A DNA stretch of 64,000 nucleotides from Aselliscus stoliczkanus (lineage: Eukaryota > Chordata > Mammalia > Chiroptera > Hipposideridae). Numbering within the stretch: position 1 is the first letter of the stretch; every line of letters starts with the position of its first letter. The DNA is taken from the NCBI GenBank assembly GCA_033961575.1, contig CM066727.1, positions 155,543,434 to 155,607,433 on the forward strand, given 5' to 3'. Position numbers and translations under genes: made by a program. Of the stretch, positions 28,936 through 41,143 are shown piece after piece. Below the pieces are notes generated by a model that did not search any database, was not told where the DNA came from, and saw only the letters and a program-made list of their open reading frames with translations.

Positions 28936-29094
28936 GGGGGGTTGGTTGGCTCAGTGCAGGCTTGTAATACCAAGGTTGCCGGTTCAGTTCGCACATAGGC
29001 CAGTGAGCTGTGCCCTCTGCAACTAGATTGAAAACTTGACTTGGAGCTGATGGGGTCCTGGAAAAACACTGTTCCCCAATAAAGTTTTTTAAAA
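28936..29094 (+). repeat. SINE, type C
   Basis: 'ggttggctcagtgcaggct' head and 'gttccccaataaagtttt' end. Duplication 'aaggggaacttag' (28923-28935) and 'aagggaaccttag' (29095-29107). Confidence 0.92.
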
Positions 29095-29107
29095 AAGGGA
29101 ACCTTAG

Positions 29108-30539
29108 TATATTCACCTTAGCACATAAACATTAAGTAGCAGACAGGATCCAAGCAAAAAACTGTTTGGCTAGATTTTTTCTTTGTGTCCCATTGTTTTT
29201 AGGTGGCCCCACAAGAATTTGTTTATCAAATGTTTGCTCTTTCCCATCTACTTGTGAATTGCCTACCTTTGTCCAAAATGACATACACATCTTACTTTGC
29301 CTGTCTTTGGAATTTCCCTGCTTCTGTGAATTCCCCCATGTATTTGTATTAAAATTTGATTTTCTGCTGTTAATCTGCTGTATGTCATTTGAATTATTCG
29401 ACCAGCCAGAAGAACTGTTACTGAACTCAGGTTCAGCGCCCCAAGAGTCCCCAGAAAACTAGTGACAAGTGTAGGTGAGGAGAAAAGTGTCCTTTGTTTT
29501 AGATGCTGGCAGCTAGAGAGGATGACAGACTAATGTGTAAAAAAAAAACACCTTCCTCTGAGCTAAAATGAGTAAGAGGTTTTATAGGTGGGTAGATAGG
29601 AAAGAACAAAAGGAAGCGGACTTCAGGACTAATAGTTGAGAAGTCATCTCCTGGCGTCTTCTGAGGCCTCAGGTCAGCCTGCCTCAACGTTATCTTAAAT
29701 CTCATTTTCCATAGCCATCTCCGAAAAACTGCAAAGGAGTTGTGAAAAACTGCTAGGGAGTTTTGATCATGGGTTCTGAGGTCCGGGTGCCTGAAGATTA
29801 AAGAAGCTGCTCTATTCAGGTTATGATGTTAATTAACGAGGTATGTGTAGCCTTGAAAAAGGGAACAGAGTTCTTCCGTTAATCAGTGGGAGGAGACACA
29901 AAGAGGAAACAGCTGAAAGTCATGATGGCTCAAACTGCAAACGAGCTAAATTTAATTACATTATTGATCTACCAACTTGCACCCTTACCGAACTAAAGGG
30001 GTAAGAGCAAAGTTTCCCTGCTCCCTCAGAAACATCCTTTATTTCAATTGTTGTTGTTTTTTTCTTTTTCTGCAACTTCATCAAGTTATCTTAGCTCTTA
30101 AATTCCTTAACCAGCTCCGGATGATAGAGTTTATGGAAATATTCAGAAAACAAAAGTGACTGCTCTACAGAATAGAAGTTAAAGTGCCTTTTCTTGAAGT
30201 AGAAAAAAAAAGCAAAATGAAAGCAAAAATGGGTTTTGGATACAGAATAGGCAGAACTCGAAATATACTCCAACTCACACAAAATGGATACTGTGGAAAT
30301 ATGTTCAGAGATTCCTTTTCAATATACAGTACACAGTTCATTAAATGCTTACTGAATACCTATTGTGTGGCAGGGTATTCTGAAATTTGGAATAACTAGC
30401 ATTTTAGTCTGTTGATAAATATTTTAGTCTGAATTAGAACTTTCACACTTTTTGGATTCATTCCACAAATACATGTAGCACAGTTTCTAGGTGCTTAGGA
30501 ATATGTATGGGAACCAAACTGACAAATCTCTGCCTCATG
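29108..30539. other. Intergenic, nothing recognised
   Basis: AT-rich unique-looking sequence. Short ORFs without family signal. Confidence 0.45.
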
Positions 30540-31048
30540 GAGAATAGGGAAGACAATGAACATAATAAATAGATTATATAAAATGTTAGAAGGTGTAGAG
30601 TGCTATAGAAAAATATAGAGCAAAGTAAAGTGGAATGGGAGGTCTAAGATGAGATGCTGATGTCCTTGTGGTGGTGAAGGTGCCCAATACACAGCTGAAT
30701 ATGACAGTCCGGATCTCCAGGGAGAGAAATCTGTGTAGAGACATACATCTAAATGCGACCCTGAAGTCATGATACTGGGTGAGATCACTGAGGGAGTGAG
30801 TGTGGAAATAGAAGAGAAGAGGACCAAAGAGTGAGCTCTGGGAGAACCATCAAAGGACAGTAAGAAGGAACAGCCAGTGGTTTAGGAGGAAACCCAGGAG
30901 TGTGGGATCCTGGAAACCAAGGAAGGAGTGATCCATGTCAAATGCTGCTGATAGGTCAAGTGAGCTGGGAACTCAAAATATGACCACCTGATTTAACCAC
31001 GTAGATGTCACTAGTAACCTTGAGGAGAACAGTTCAGTGTGGCAATTT
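30540..31048 (-). repeat. L2 LINE fragment
   Basis: The end 'gtcaaatgctgctgataggt', 'caagtgagctgggaactca' and 'gatgtcactagtaaccttga' is the minus-strand L2 ORF2 segment. Upstream parts are more diverged. Confidence 0.65.
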
Positions 31049-31065
31049 AAAAATAATAGGCATTT

Positions 31066-31491
31066 GGGCCGGCCGAGTGGCGCGTTGGTTAAGTGCTGGC
31101 TTGGGACGCCAGCAACCCAGGTTCAGTCCCACATATGAGGGCCAGTGACACTGCCCTCTACTGCTAACAACAGCTCCACCTGGAGCTGGGCTGGGAGCCC
31201 CTGCTGCAGTGGGCTGCCATAGGCTACAGTGAGTGGCCGGCAGCCAGCGTGAGCGACCATCCACAGGCCGGCGACTGATCTGCCTCATCCAGGAAGAGCG
31301 CAATGATGATACCAACATGGGCCAGTGAAGCAACGTCCTCCGCAACTAGATTGAAGAACAACAACAAAAACAAAAAGACAGCAACTTGTCTGTTCCCCTC
31401 CCCGAATTCCCCAACGCTGTTCTCCTCCCACAATTCCCCAATAAAATCTTAAAAAAAAACAAAAAAAAAACAAACAAAAATATATAAAAAT
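31066..31491 (+). repeat. SINE, type B
   Basis: Full-length copy from 'gggccggccgagtggcgcg' to 'ccaataaaatctt' plus an A-rich tail. Duplication 'aaaaataataggcattt' (31049-31065) and 'aaaaataatagacattt' (31492-31508). Confidence 0.93.
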
Positions 31492-31654
31492 AAAAATAAT
31501 AGACATTTATTTTAGATTCTGTTTTCATAGGATTCATTACAAAATATTTTTATTTTTCTTCCTCTCACTGCCTACCACCTCATATTCAAGCAGATAACCA
31601 CCATGGAATCACAATATATTTAAAGGCTTTGTAGTTTTGATTACCTTGGTTTGG

Positions 31655-32045
31655 ATTCTGGCTTTTTTCCCCTAGCTATGGGTCCTTAAGCACATTCTTC
31701 TTTTTTTTAATAGAAATTTTATTGGGGAACAGTGTGTTTTCCCAGGACCCATCAGCTCCAAGTCAAGTAGTTGTCCTCAGTCTAGTTGTGGAGGGCACAG
31801 CTCCTTTGCCCATATGGGAATTGAACCGCCAGCCTTGGTGTTATGAGCCTGTGCTCTAACCAGCTGAGCCAACCGACAGCGTCCTGAGCACATTTCCTAA
31901 TCTCTCTAAATCTTCTCCCTTATACAATGGGGATAGTATATAACTCACAGGTAAATACATTGTTCTGAGGGTTAAATGACATCAATAGTACATAGTGCAT
32001 ACACATACTAGGGCAGTAAGTAAAATCGGTAGCTGTTACTTGGAG
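31655..32045 (+). repeat. MIR SINE split by a SINE
   Basis: 'ctatgggtccttaagcacat' on the left continues after the insertion as 'cctaatctctctaaatct', 'acaatggggatagtatata' and 'ggttaaatgacatcaatag'. Confidence 0.7.
31697..31881 (-). repeat. SINE, type C
   Basis: Reversed copy ('attttattggggaacag' to the reversed head 'cagctgagccaaccgac'). Duplication 'tccttaagcacatt' (31683-31696) and 'tcctgagcacatt' (from 31882). Confidence 0.9.
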
Positions 32046-32129
32046 GTGGTGGTGGACAAAATTAGAGATGAAGATGAATCCTTTTCCATTTTAAAATCAT
32101 TTCAAGTATGGGGATTCATATTTAAGTTT

Positions 32130-32144
32130 GCTGCCCCCTGCTGG
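32130..32144 (-). promoter_or_regulatory. CTCF-like motif, perfect core
   Basis: On the minus strand CCAGCAGGGGGCAGC fits CCASYAGRKGGCRSY at all 15 positions. It lies about 4.7 kb upstream of the TUBA1C promoter in otherwise non-repetitive sequence. Confidence 0.6.
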
Positions 32145-32220
32145 ATTTTTTCTGGTAGGAGGTGGGAAATCTCTTTCCTGGGTGGACAGTTAAAAATGTA
32201 ACCTTTATAAAAGTAAACGG

Positions 32221-32658
32221 GGATGGCTGAGTGGCTCAGTTGGTTAAGGGTTGGCTTGGGAGCCTGACCTCTGAGCAGCAGGGCCGCAAGTTCTGTTCCC
32301 ACATGGGCCAGTCGTGCTGCGCCCTCTATAGCTAAGATTGTGAATAACAGCTCAACCTGGAGCTGGGCTGACATGAGTGGCATGTGATCGCATACGCTGC
32401 AGCCCCTGCTGCAGTAGGCTGCCATGAGCTACCATGAGTGGCCAGCAGCCAGCGAGAGCTGCCGAGAGATGCAATGAGCCGCCGTGAGCGGCCATCCAAT
32501 GGCCGGGGACCGACCGCTTCAGCCAGGAAGAGCACAATGATCCTAATACCAACATGGGCCAGTGAAGTGACATCCTCCACAACTAGACGTAAGAACAAAA
32601 GGACAGCAACTTGTCTGTTCCTCTTCCCCAATTCCCCAATAAAATCTTTAAAAAAAAA
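32221..32658 (+). repeat. SINE, type B variant
   Basis: Long copy whose head 'gtggctcagttggttaaggg' and following 'ctctgagcagcagggccgc' resemble the MEG form while body and tail are type B, so it looks intermediate. Duplication 'aaaagtaaacgg' (32209-32220) and 'aaaagtaaacag' (32659-32670). Confidence 0.9.
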
Positions 32659-32670
32659 AAAAGTAAACAG

Positions 32671-33360
32671 GTCTTTATGGGTATAAAAATTACTGAATGA
32701 GATGCAGAAACTGATCTTACATTCCAGCTGAAATTTTCCAGAAGTCACCACAAACATGTTGAGTTATTAACAGAGCCAGTGCTCTACCATTTTTGGTGAT
32801 ATACAATAACTCTGGATGGGCACTTTTCCTTGGGCCACAGGTTTCACATGTACAATATGAGGAGATTGGACAGGATTATCTCGAAGGCCTCTTCCAGTCC
32901 TAGTAGTTTTGTGATGCTGTGACTTGAGGCTTCTACTGTACATGTGAGCTATACAAAATGAGCAAACTTGAAAACATGCTTCGTTCAGTCAGGGTCTTCT
33001 AAGAATCACCGGTATATTGGATAAATACTTACAGATGGGGCTTTTGCTGGAGTCTTACAGTGCTTTAGGGAAAGAAGTGTTGCATACCTACTCTGGCTTG
33101 GGGTTGCTTGGACTTTAAATTGCTGTCATATAACATGTCCTCAAAACATGAGTAAAGAGAAAAGAATTCAGATAAAACTGAACCTTATGTTTTTTCAGTC
33201 TAACTCCTGTTTTCAATTCTAGGATACCAGTAATACTGAAAAGTTTGTCTTCAGTAACAAATTACATGTTACAAATAATAATAGTATAGAGATAGTTTGT
33301 GTTCATATAATAATTTATAACAAACTATGTTCTACTCCAATAGTGCCTGGAGGAGTTTTC
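32671..33360. other. Intergenic, nothing recognised
   Basis: Unique-looking AT-rich sequence with no convincing ORF. Confidence 0.45.
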
Positions 33361-33370
33361 AAAAATAAGA

Positions 33371-33476
33371 TTTTTTTTTTTTTTTGAGGGCAGTGTCACT
33401 GACCCTCATATGTGGGACCCGAACCGGGGCCGCTGGCCTCCTAAGCCAGAGCTCAACCACCGCGCCACTCGGCCGG
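33371..33476 (-). repeat. SINE, type A
   Basis: Reversed copy after a T15 run. Short duplication 'aaaataag' and 'caaataag' on the two sides. Confidence 0.9.
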
Positions 33477-33852
33477 CAAATAAGCTTTTAATAAAGGTAT
33501 TTATTATGGAACTGTGGGAAATAAGGTCTTGAGACTTGAAATAGTTACCCTAAACCACAAGAGGTAGAACCCAAAATAAGTGCCTAAAATAACAGTTGCC
33601 TCTTACTTCTAGGCCCTTCCTCAGAAGTTGCTCTAATTCACAGGGAAAGGAAATCCTAGGAAAGTCACGTATTGAATTTGTTGTCTTAAGGCAAGGCTAC
33701 TTACTACTAATATACAAAAAAGGGATTGGTTCAACTTTCAAGACCTCCAAAGAACAGCTAGGACTCTTTGCAGTTAAGTTCAATCAATGTCTTTACAATA
33801 AGCATTTTTTAAATCTATGTTTTTCAAGGAAGTTTGTTTTTTCTTTTTCTTT

Positions 33853-33955
33853 TTCCTTTTTTGAGGGCAGTGTCACTGGATCTCATATGTGGGACCAAAC
33901 CGGGGCCACTGGCTTCCCAAGCCAGCGCTTAACCACCGCACCACTCAGCCGGCCC
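33853..33955 (-). repeat. SINE, type A
   Basis: Reversed copy ending 'cagccggccc'. Target sequence 'gtttttt/gtttttac' is T-rich, so the duplication is hard to delimit. Confidence 0.88.
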
Positions 33956-36555
33956 TGTTTTTACTTCTTTTACCCTCCCCCCAGCCCCCCAATACAGAAG
34001 AGCAGAACATTATCTTCTAGGTAACATGTTATTTTCTTTCCTGGGAAAAATAATCCTTAGATCCTTTAACTTTCACTTACTGCTCTTTTTATCCTGCAAA
34101 TATTTGCAAACTTTATAACTTTCTTACACATTCTTTTAAAGTTCTCCTCGCTCGTGATGGGAGGAGCAGCGTTTTGGACTTCTTCCCTTTCCTCAGGACT
34201 CTTCATGTGAAATGCCAGCTCCATTCTGGGAGATTACCAGAGAAGATTGGCTTTCATCTCTGAAATTTCACATTTTATTTCCACTGAGACATCATTTGGC
34301 TTGTTCTAATCTGCTTTACATTCCCTAAAAATATAATATTTCGAATAGTTTCCTCACAGTGACTAACTAAAACAACTGAGTGGGTTGTGTTTCCCTTGTA
34401 TTTCCGCTGTATATACTACAGCTAGGCAGGCCTTCTTACTCCAAGCTCTTTCTAACCTTTCTAATGAATAACCATTCCCTTGATCCCCTTCCCCCATCCC
34501 TTTAGGCTAGGCAGGTAAAATTCTCTTGCAGAAAATTAAAAGGATCTACTCTCATTCTTTAATATTCTACATTATTTATCTAGTAAGTGGACTTTATCCT
34601 GGAATCTGGAAATCTTTTCTATTTATGGCAATGTTTATTTAATAACTTTATTTATTCATATACCTTAAAAGCACCCAGGCAGCCCAAAGTGGAAGGCCTC
34701 TGAGGGTCTTCTTTCCTGTGACTATAACTTCTTGCCAGCAGCCCAGACAGGTGGACATTTACTCAGAGCCTGTGACTCTCAGGATAATCTTTCCCCTTTC
34801 GCTTTTCCAGGTATCTCTCTACCTGCCCCCTCCTCCTCCTCCCAGGACACAGAGCCAGCCATTCTCAAATACACTAATATTTGTTTTTTTCCTACCTAAT
34901 TAGTACAATAATACCTAATACAAGGAAATATCAGTGCATAAATTATACACAGTTAGGAAACTTAGACGCGAAACAGTCTCCTGTTACTTAGTTTGTTTAA
35001 TTTGGCTGAAAGTATTCGGCCTCTTCCAGGGCCTGTTTCTCCCCACTTAAGTCAGTGGGCAGCTCCCTAACCAAACCCCTTATGATTCTTTTGGGCGGAT
35101 TCTCCGACTCATTGGGCTGCTAGATCCTGCGAGAGCTAATTGTTAGAGGTTCAGGAATTTTGTGGGCCAGTTGGACACCATGTTGGTAGCTTGATATCAG
35201 CAACAAACAATATTTACACCATGGAAATCAGTGACTACTACAAATTAGCCTCTCACCTCCACTCCTAGGTGCTTGTTACACATTTACCAGCACACCACGA
35301 CCCTCCTTCCACAAGAGTCCAAGTTAGGCCATTTCTCTTAGTTCTTTTGGTCTTGGCATAAAAAGGCCATTTATTTGGTGTGTGTGTGTGTGGGGGGGGG
35401 TCTTAGAGGTTAGTTAATTCCCTGGCTTCAGACTTAACCCTCTCCTTACAGCCAACCAAAGCCCAAAAGTCAGCGTGGCTTCTTCCATTTTGGGCTTCAG
35501 GGCTATGAAAAGCTTACCTCCTAGCCCCACAATCCCACTTAAGTCACTCATAGTTTTTTTTCAGCTCTTCTATCTCTTAGGTCGTAAAAGCCCCCACTTC
35601 TCTACTGCCCCACCCCCTCCACCCAACATTCATCCCCAGGCTGAGAAGTTTATGCTCCATTTTACAGAAGAGGAAATTGAGGCTCATGGGGTTAAGTAAC
35701 TTTATGGCAAGATACACTGGCCCAGACTGCCTCAGGTCCAGCCTTCTTCTCTGGGATCCCCACCCCTTTCCTCGGGAGGGTGGCTTTAAGGCTCTCATTT
35801 TTGAACCACTTTTTCCTCCAAAAACATTAATATGAAACCACTTTTATATCTACAACTCTAATTACATGTTTATTTCCCTAAGTCATCCACACCTGGAATG
35901 ATGCCCAAACCCTTCAGCTATACGATGCAGTGAAGGATGGCTGGCTGGCACAGAGTTCTAACCGATGCGGGCCTGTGCTCACAGGCCTCTATTTTTACAG
36001 CGTTTGCTATTTTGATCCTCTAGCCCATGTACGTTTTCCCCTTTCTGTTCAGCTTCTTTTGTTCCAATAGTCAGGAATGTAAACCTTTTAGAAACTCTGA
36101 GAGATCTTTGCTTGTTTCTGATAGATCAAGAATTCCTCATTTTAAATTATATACTTCTTTGTACTGATAAAGTTGTGGTCCCTACTGACCTTGTAAATGG
36201 TTATGTGGAACAGCCTGTAACTACAAAAATCAACTTGCTTATCCTGTTCCGTTTATTTGTACAGAACCCAAGGGACCGAGCCCAGTTCACATGCTGGGGG
36301 TAGGTGGGGGAAGGAAGGAATTCTTTGTGTTCCAAACAAAGAAACAAATTTTACATTCAGGCTGCTATTTGCCTTTACTCTGCCTGAAACGACTGATAGT
36401 AAACCAAAGTTGTTGCAGAGGAAAGAAAAATTAACTCGGAATGTAGGTCACCTAACAAGCTATGAAACCTGTTCCTTGGTGCTGGTTTCCTTGATTGTAT
36501 TGGGGGTTTCATGGCCTCTGGTCAGGACCCAGACAGCCTTCAATGAACTGAATGC
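33956..36555. other. Intergenic, mostly nothing recognised
   Basis: 2.6 kb of AT-rich unique-looking sequence. A GT repeat followed by G9 lies at 35379-35400, and a MIR-like fragment at 35645-35715 ('ccattttacagaagaggaaa'). Confidence 0.45.
35645..35715 (-). repeat. MIR SINE fragment
   Basis: 'ctccattttacagaagagga' and 'aattgaggctcatggggtta' match the conserved MIR core read on the minus strand. Confidence 0.65.
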
Positions 36556-36858
36556 TTGTGTCACCCCCAAATTTATATGATGAAATCTTAACCTTCACTG
36601 TGATGCTAATAGAAGGTGAGGTGGAGCCCTCGTGAATGGGATTAGTGTCCTTGGACCCCAGAGAGCTCTCTTGCCATGTGAGGTATAATGATAAAATGGC
36701 AGTCTGCAATGTGGAGGAGGGTCCTCACTAGAACTTGGCCATGCTGGCACCCTGACTTCAGACTTCCAGCCTCCAGAACTGTGAGAAAGAAATACCTGTT
36801 GTGTGTAAATCACCCAGTTTATGGTGTTTTGTTATAGCAGCCTGAGCAAAGACACAGC
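36556..36858 (+). repeat. MLT1-type MaLR LTR, solo
   Basis: Runs from 'tgtgtcacccccaaatttat' through 'ggagccctcgtgaatgggat', 'agagagctctcttgccatgt' and 'ccagcctccagaactgtgag' to 'gttatagcagcctgagcaaa'. An ancient solo LTR, with no retroviral coding sequence adjacent. Confidence 0.85.
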
Positions 36859-37435
36859 CTAACCCCAAGCACAGTGTTACAGAAGCAGAGGAAGATGAAG
36901 TACAGATATCAGGGAAAGCAGAGGTTACTTACTTAGCAAGTAACGGAGTCTTTCTGACCTCTAGAGAGAGGACAGAATAAAGTACAAAACCCTGGGGGGG
37001 GTAGGGAAAGACTCTAGGGAGCAGGGAAAGTGAAGATTATAATAGCAAAATATTAAAGTAAGGACTCTATTGATTCCTCAGTGACAAGAGTGGAAACTCT
37101 CAGAGTCATTATAACTAATAGGAACTGGGAGTTCTGGTTTCTGGGGTGATTACATAGCACAACCTTTGGCAAAGAACCTCGCTATATTGCATCTGAGATT
37201 CCCCATCTGCAGTATGAGAATAATACCTGCTCTACAATAGCCTTGTAAATAGATCACTGGATTGGGATTTAGGCAATCTGGATTCTAGTTATAGTACAAC
37301 TAACTAAATAGGTCTTAGTTTCATCATTTGTATAATTAAATATAGCCTCTAAGTTTCCTTATATAATTCAGTCATTTTATATAGTTCCCTGATTTTTCTA
37401 GAAATGAAAAATTACATTATTCTTTCTTTTATTTA
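36859..37435. other. Intergenic, nothing recognised
   Basis: AT-rich sequence with no supported feature. Confidence 0.4.
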
Positions 37436-37729
37436 ATAAATATTTATTTGGCCCCTAGTGTATACTAGGCACTGTACTTGGAACTGAGGACAAGACAAAG
37501 CCTCTCAAGGAGCTTATACTGCATTTCAGGAAGAGACACGATGTAGGAAGAAAACTAAAGCCAAGTGAGAAGTCTAGAGATTAATGAGTGCTCTTTTACC
37601 GAATGTGGCAAAGAAGGCCTCTCTGATTTGAAGGAAGAGCTGAGCTATGTGGGTGTCTGGGGGAAGAGTATTCCAAACAGGGGGAATAGCTGGAGCAGTG
37701 TGAGTGTGGGAAAAAGCAATAGGTAATAA

Positions 37730-37828
37730 GGAGGGAGAGAGGGGGGAAGGGAGGGAGGGAAGGAGGGAAGGAGGGAGGGAGGGAGGAGAGGAGAAAGAGT
37801 GGAAGAGGGAGGGGGAGAGAGAGGCGCT
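37730..37828. repeat. (GGGA/GGAA)n purine tract
   Basis: About 100 bases of G/A-only sequence ('ggagggagggaaggaggga'). Its reverse gives the proline/serine-rich ORF seen on the minus strand, which is not a gene. Confidence 0.85.
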
Positions 37829-38039
37829 ATAGGGAGGCAAGAACGGAAGCAGGCAAGCCAGTTAAGTGGCTACTGTAACCATCTGGGCAGGAGCCCTGGT
37901 TGGTAGCAGAGGAGATGGTGAGAAGTGGCCAGATCCTGGGGAGGCATTTCTGGTGCATTGGATGTGGGTTGTGAGAAAAAGAAGAATCAAGAATGACTCC
38001 AAGGCTTTGGGCCTGAACAACTGGAAAAATAGAGTTGAA

Positions 38040-38191
38040 GGGCCGGCCGAGTGACTCAGTTGGTTAAGAGCTTACTCAAGAGTGTGAGCTGAGCTCTGAG
38101 CAACAGCAGTTCGATGCCAGCCTGAGCTGAGTTGCCGTTGAGCTGCCAACAGGTGGCAGGATGGCTCAGCAAAAAAAAAAAAAAAAAAAAA
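38040..38191 (+). repeat. SINE, type D
   Basis: 'gtgactcagttggttaaga' head, 'gagctgccaacaggtggcag' and 'gatggctcag' followed by a poly(A) run. Duplication 'aaaatagagttga' (38026-38038 and 38192-38204). Confidence 0.92.
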
Positions 38192-38399
38192 AAAATAGAG
38201 TTGATACTAAGATGAGGAACACTTTGGGAGGACATGTTTAAGGGTGGTAAGGAGCAGGGAGATTAGGGTTTGCTTTGGGTATGTTAAGTATGAGATGCCT
38301 ATTAGGCATCCAAGTGGAGAACTGAATCAATATGCATGTGGATCACAGGATGAGAAGGGACCAGACCTTCCAACCCAGATCCTCAAGTTTCTATATTAG

Positions 38400-39276
38400 G
38401 GAGTCTGGTCTCGGTAGACCAGGAGTGTCTGACAATAGCCCAGTGGTAGAAAAGGACACTGAGACCCAAAGTAAAGTCAACTAAAGGAAAGGGGATGCCT
38501 GGACTAGCGATGCAGTTTAAGACAAGGCTCCAAGTATTGATGCGGGACCACAGTTTGTGCTCCTGCACAAACAGCACCAGAGACGGGAAGCCCTTTGGAG
38601 CCGAGCCATCCAAGTGTGTGTGCAAACTTGACCTGGGAGAGCGAGTTCCCTCAGTGCCTGGTGCTGGAACACCACCAATCTGCCTCACTCCCCAGTGCCC
38701 CAGTTTGGAATGTGTACACCTCTGAAGATTTTTGGACAGTTTGTGAGCCATCCTAATAGGAGGAAGGACAACCTTTGGGAGGTGTTTGCAGTGTAGAAAT
38801 TGGTATCTAATTGGATCGGAGGGTGAGGGACACGAAAAGGCTCTGAATTGTCTCTCTCTGGAACGTGAGCTGGTAACCATGATAGGAAATACCAGAGGAA
38901 GTGTATGTTGGAGGAGTTACTTCTATTTATTTATTTTTTATGTGAGGCTGAAGTGACATTGCTTTTGGTCTTCCTGTAGAGAGTTTTGGATTCTTTCAGA
39001 ACACACAAGTAACAAAGTCTAGTTAAAGTAAAGGAATCTGGACCTGGAGCTCAAGAGGAATGTAAAGCCACCATTGTTATGGTGCTTCTCATGGCAAACA
39101 CTAGTAAAATTTCCATATGATCAATCTTACAACCTATGTAAATTATATAGATTAACCCATATAAGTAGCTTATTGTGTTTTCCAAATTTACAAGGAGACA
39201 CAGGAAGTTAAGGTAATCTCCCACCTTCCTCAAGGACTTCTCACCTTCTTCTCCAGAGCTACCTATGATTATTATG
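38400..39276. other. Intergenic, nothing recognised
   Basis: Includes a minus-strand ORF of 165 codons (38383-38880) that runs out of the L2 segment and has no recognisable family. Confidence 0.4.
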
Positions 39277-39371
39277 TTTTTTTTTTTGAGGGCCGTGTCA
39301 CTGGCCCTCATGTGGGACCCGAACCGGGGCCGCTGGCTTGGGGCTTAACCACCACGCCACTCGGCCGGCCC
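39277..39371 (-). repeat. SINE, type A, internally deleted
   Basis: Reversed copy lacking part of the anticodon-arm region: 'cgctggcttggggcttaac' instead of the usual inverted 'ggcttcccaagccagc'. Confidence 0.88.
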
Positions 39372-40800
39372 TCCTCCCAGTGTCTTCTATATCCTTCAAG
39401 CTCCTAATGCATTTACCTGTTCACTCCTAGTAGATAACCTAGATTCCTAATTTAGTGATAGGATTAAGGGATCTAACCTGAGCTCTAACAGCTTCCATCC
39501 TATCCTCAACAAAACGGCTCTCTTTCTTGTTCCTGATATTATCCTCCCTCTCATCTCATTAGGGTCCCCTCCAATTTTATTAATACACTTGTGCCCTAGT
39601 TTTTATTCCTGCTCACAGTCTCTGGGATCTTGCTTTATAAATTAACCCTTTTTCTTCACTCTGTCTACACAAATTAAGACTAAACCACCAGAGACTCATT
39701 TCCTGTGTGAGTCACTATTCTATGTCTCTTCCTTTTTATTCACACCTGTGGCTTTTCTTTCCATCCTCCCATTCACCTCTTAGTTCTAACAGTATCCTAA
39801 CCCACTGCTCTCCATCATGATTTCAATTTTAAGCATCCCACTATCCAACCATCATCTCCACCTTTTCAGCAAGAGAAAACTAATCCCAACATCCCTTCTA
39901 CTTAACGGGACTGACAAGCCATTGATCCTACCAAGTTTTTCTGTCCTTTATCTCCTTATGTCCTCAGTCTCCCCTTCCATAGTCCATTACTATAATTATG
40001 CTCTTGCTTACACCTGCAACTCTTGCTCCATTTTCCTTGTTGTGCTTACTCAGTAAAACTTCAAACCTGATTAAATCTAACCCTGCCTACCCCATACCTG
40101 CAGGCATGGCTGTGGCATGTTGACAGATCATTTAAAATTCATGACTACTAACTCCAGTGGGCATTATATTGCTCAGCAGACATACTGTATTTTCCCTCAA
40201 TTTCCCCCCCTCCTAAAAGTCGTTTTATATCTTCTTCATGACTGTCACCGCTCCCCATTTCCTCCCCATTCTCACTCTCAGTTCCTAACTTTGTTTCCTT
40301 GTTCACAGAGAAAATAGAAGCAATCAGAAGAAACTGTCCACAAGCCCCCTACTACGCCTTTCCTGTTAAAATATAATTTTCAAGAAGTTAAAATCATGAC
40401 TCATATAAATATAAAATAAACATGTGTCCAAGATTTATTAACTAAAGAATCAGTAAAATGATAAAGCAAAGAGCACATGAGAAACTTGATATATTTCATC
40501 AGGAAAAGTGCTTTAAAAATATTAGAGTAAGATTGCTAGGTTAGATACAAAGCTGGTTAATACCCCACAAGGCAAAAAAAAAAAAAAAATCATAACCTAT
40601 GAGGTTATCTTTTCCATGAAGTAGAGTCATTTATATTTCTCTCAGATAAGAGCTATTTGCATTGCTATAAGTTTTCTATAAGAAACAAAGTTATAAAATA
40701 TCATAATCAATAGTAAGTAGAAAGTCAAGCAAAGGTATCTGCCCCTACAAAGTCAGGTTATTCACAGAAAACCTGCTGGACAGAGCACAGCTCTTCACTA
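39372..40800. other. Intergenic, CT-rich then AT-rich
   Basis: The CT-rich part may be a decayed LINE, but I cannot assign it. No supported gene. Confidence 0.4.
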
Positions 40801-40815
40801 AAAAGATACCCAGTG

Positions 40816-40926
40816 GGCTGGCCGAGTGGCGCGGTGGTTGTGCGCTGGCTTGGGAGGCCAGCGGCCCCAGTTCGGGTCCCGCATGTAAGGGCCAGTGACA
40901 CTGCCCTCAAAAAAAAAAAAAAAAAA
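40816..40926 (+). repeat. SINE, type A
   Basis: Perfect 15-base duplication 'aaaagatacccagtg' (40801-40815 and 40927-40941), so a recent insertion. Confidence 0.94.
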
Positions 40927-41029
40927 AAAAGATACCCAGTGATTCTGTTTGTCTATTTCCACATTTGAAAGGATTTTTCTTACCAGTCTACCTATTTGTG
41001 ACTGTACCCATGTGTTCTTGCCTGTCTTC

Positions 41030-41143
41030 CTTTTATTTTGTTGTTTTTTTTGAGGGCAGTATCACCGGCCTCATATGTGGGACCCGAACTGAGGCCGTTG
41101 GCTTCCCAAGCCAGCGCTTAACCACCTCGCCACTCGGCCAGCC
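41030..41143 (-). repeat. SINE, type A
   Basis: Reversed copy with perfect duplication 'cttgcctgtcttc' (41017-41029 and 41144-41156). Confidence 0.92.

Larger units (their letters stand above)
37436..38395 (-). repeat. L2 LINE, interrupted
   Basis: Minus-strand L2: 'ggagcttatactgcattt', 'agctggagcagtgtgagtg', 'atgtgggttgtgagaaaaa', 'atgactccaaggctttggg', then after a SINE 'tatgttaagtatgagatgcc' and 'attaggcatccaagtggaga'. A GGGA microsatellite has expanded inside it. Confidence 0.75.

Noticed and set aside
37574..37840. Pro/Ser-rich 88-codon minus-strand ORF
   Set aside because: Product of the GGGA microsatellite inside an L2.
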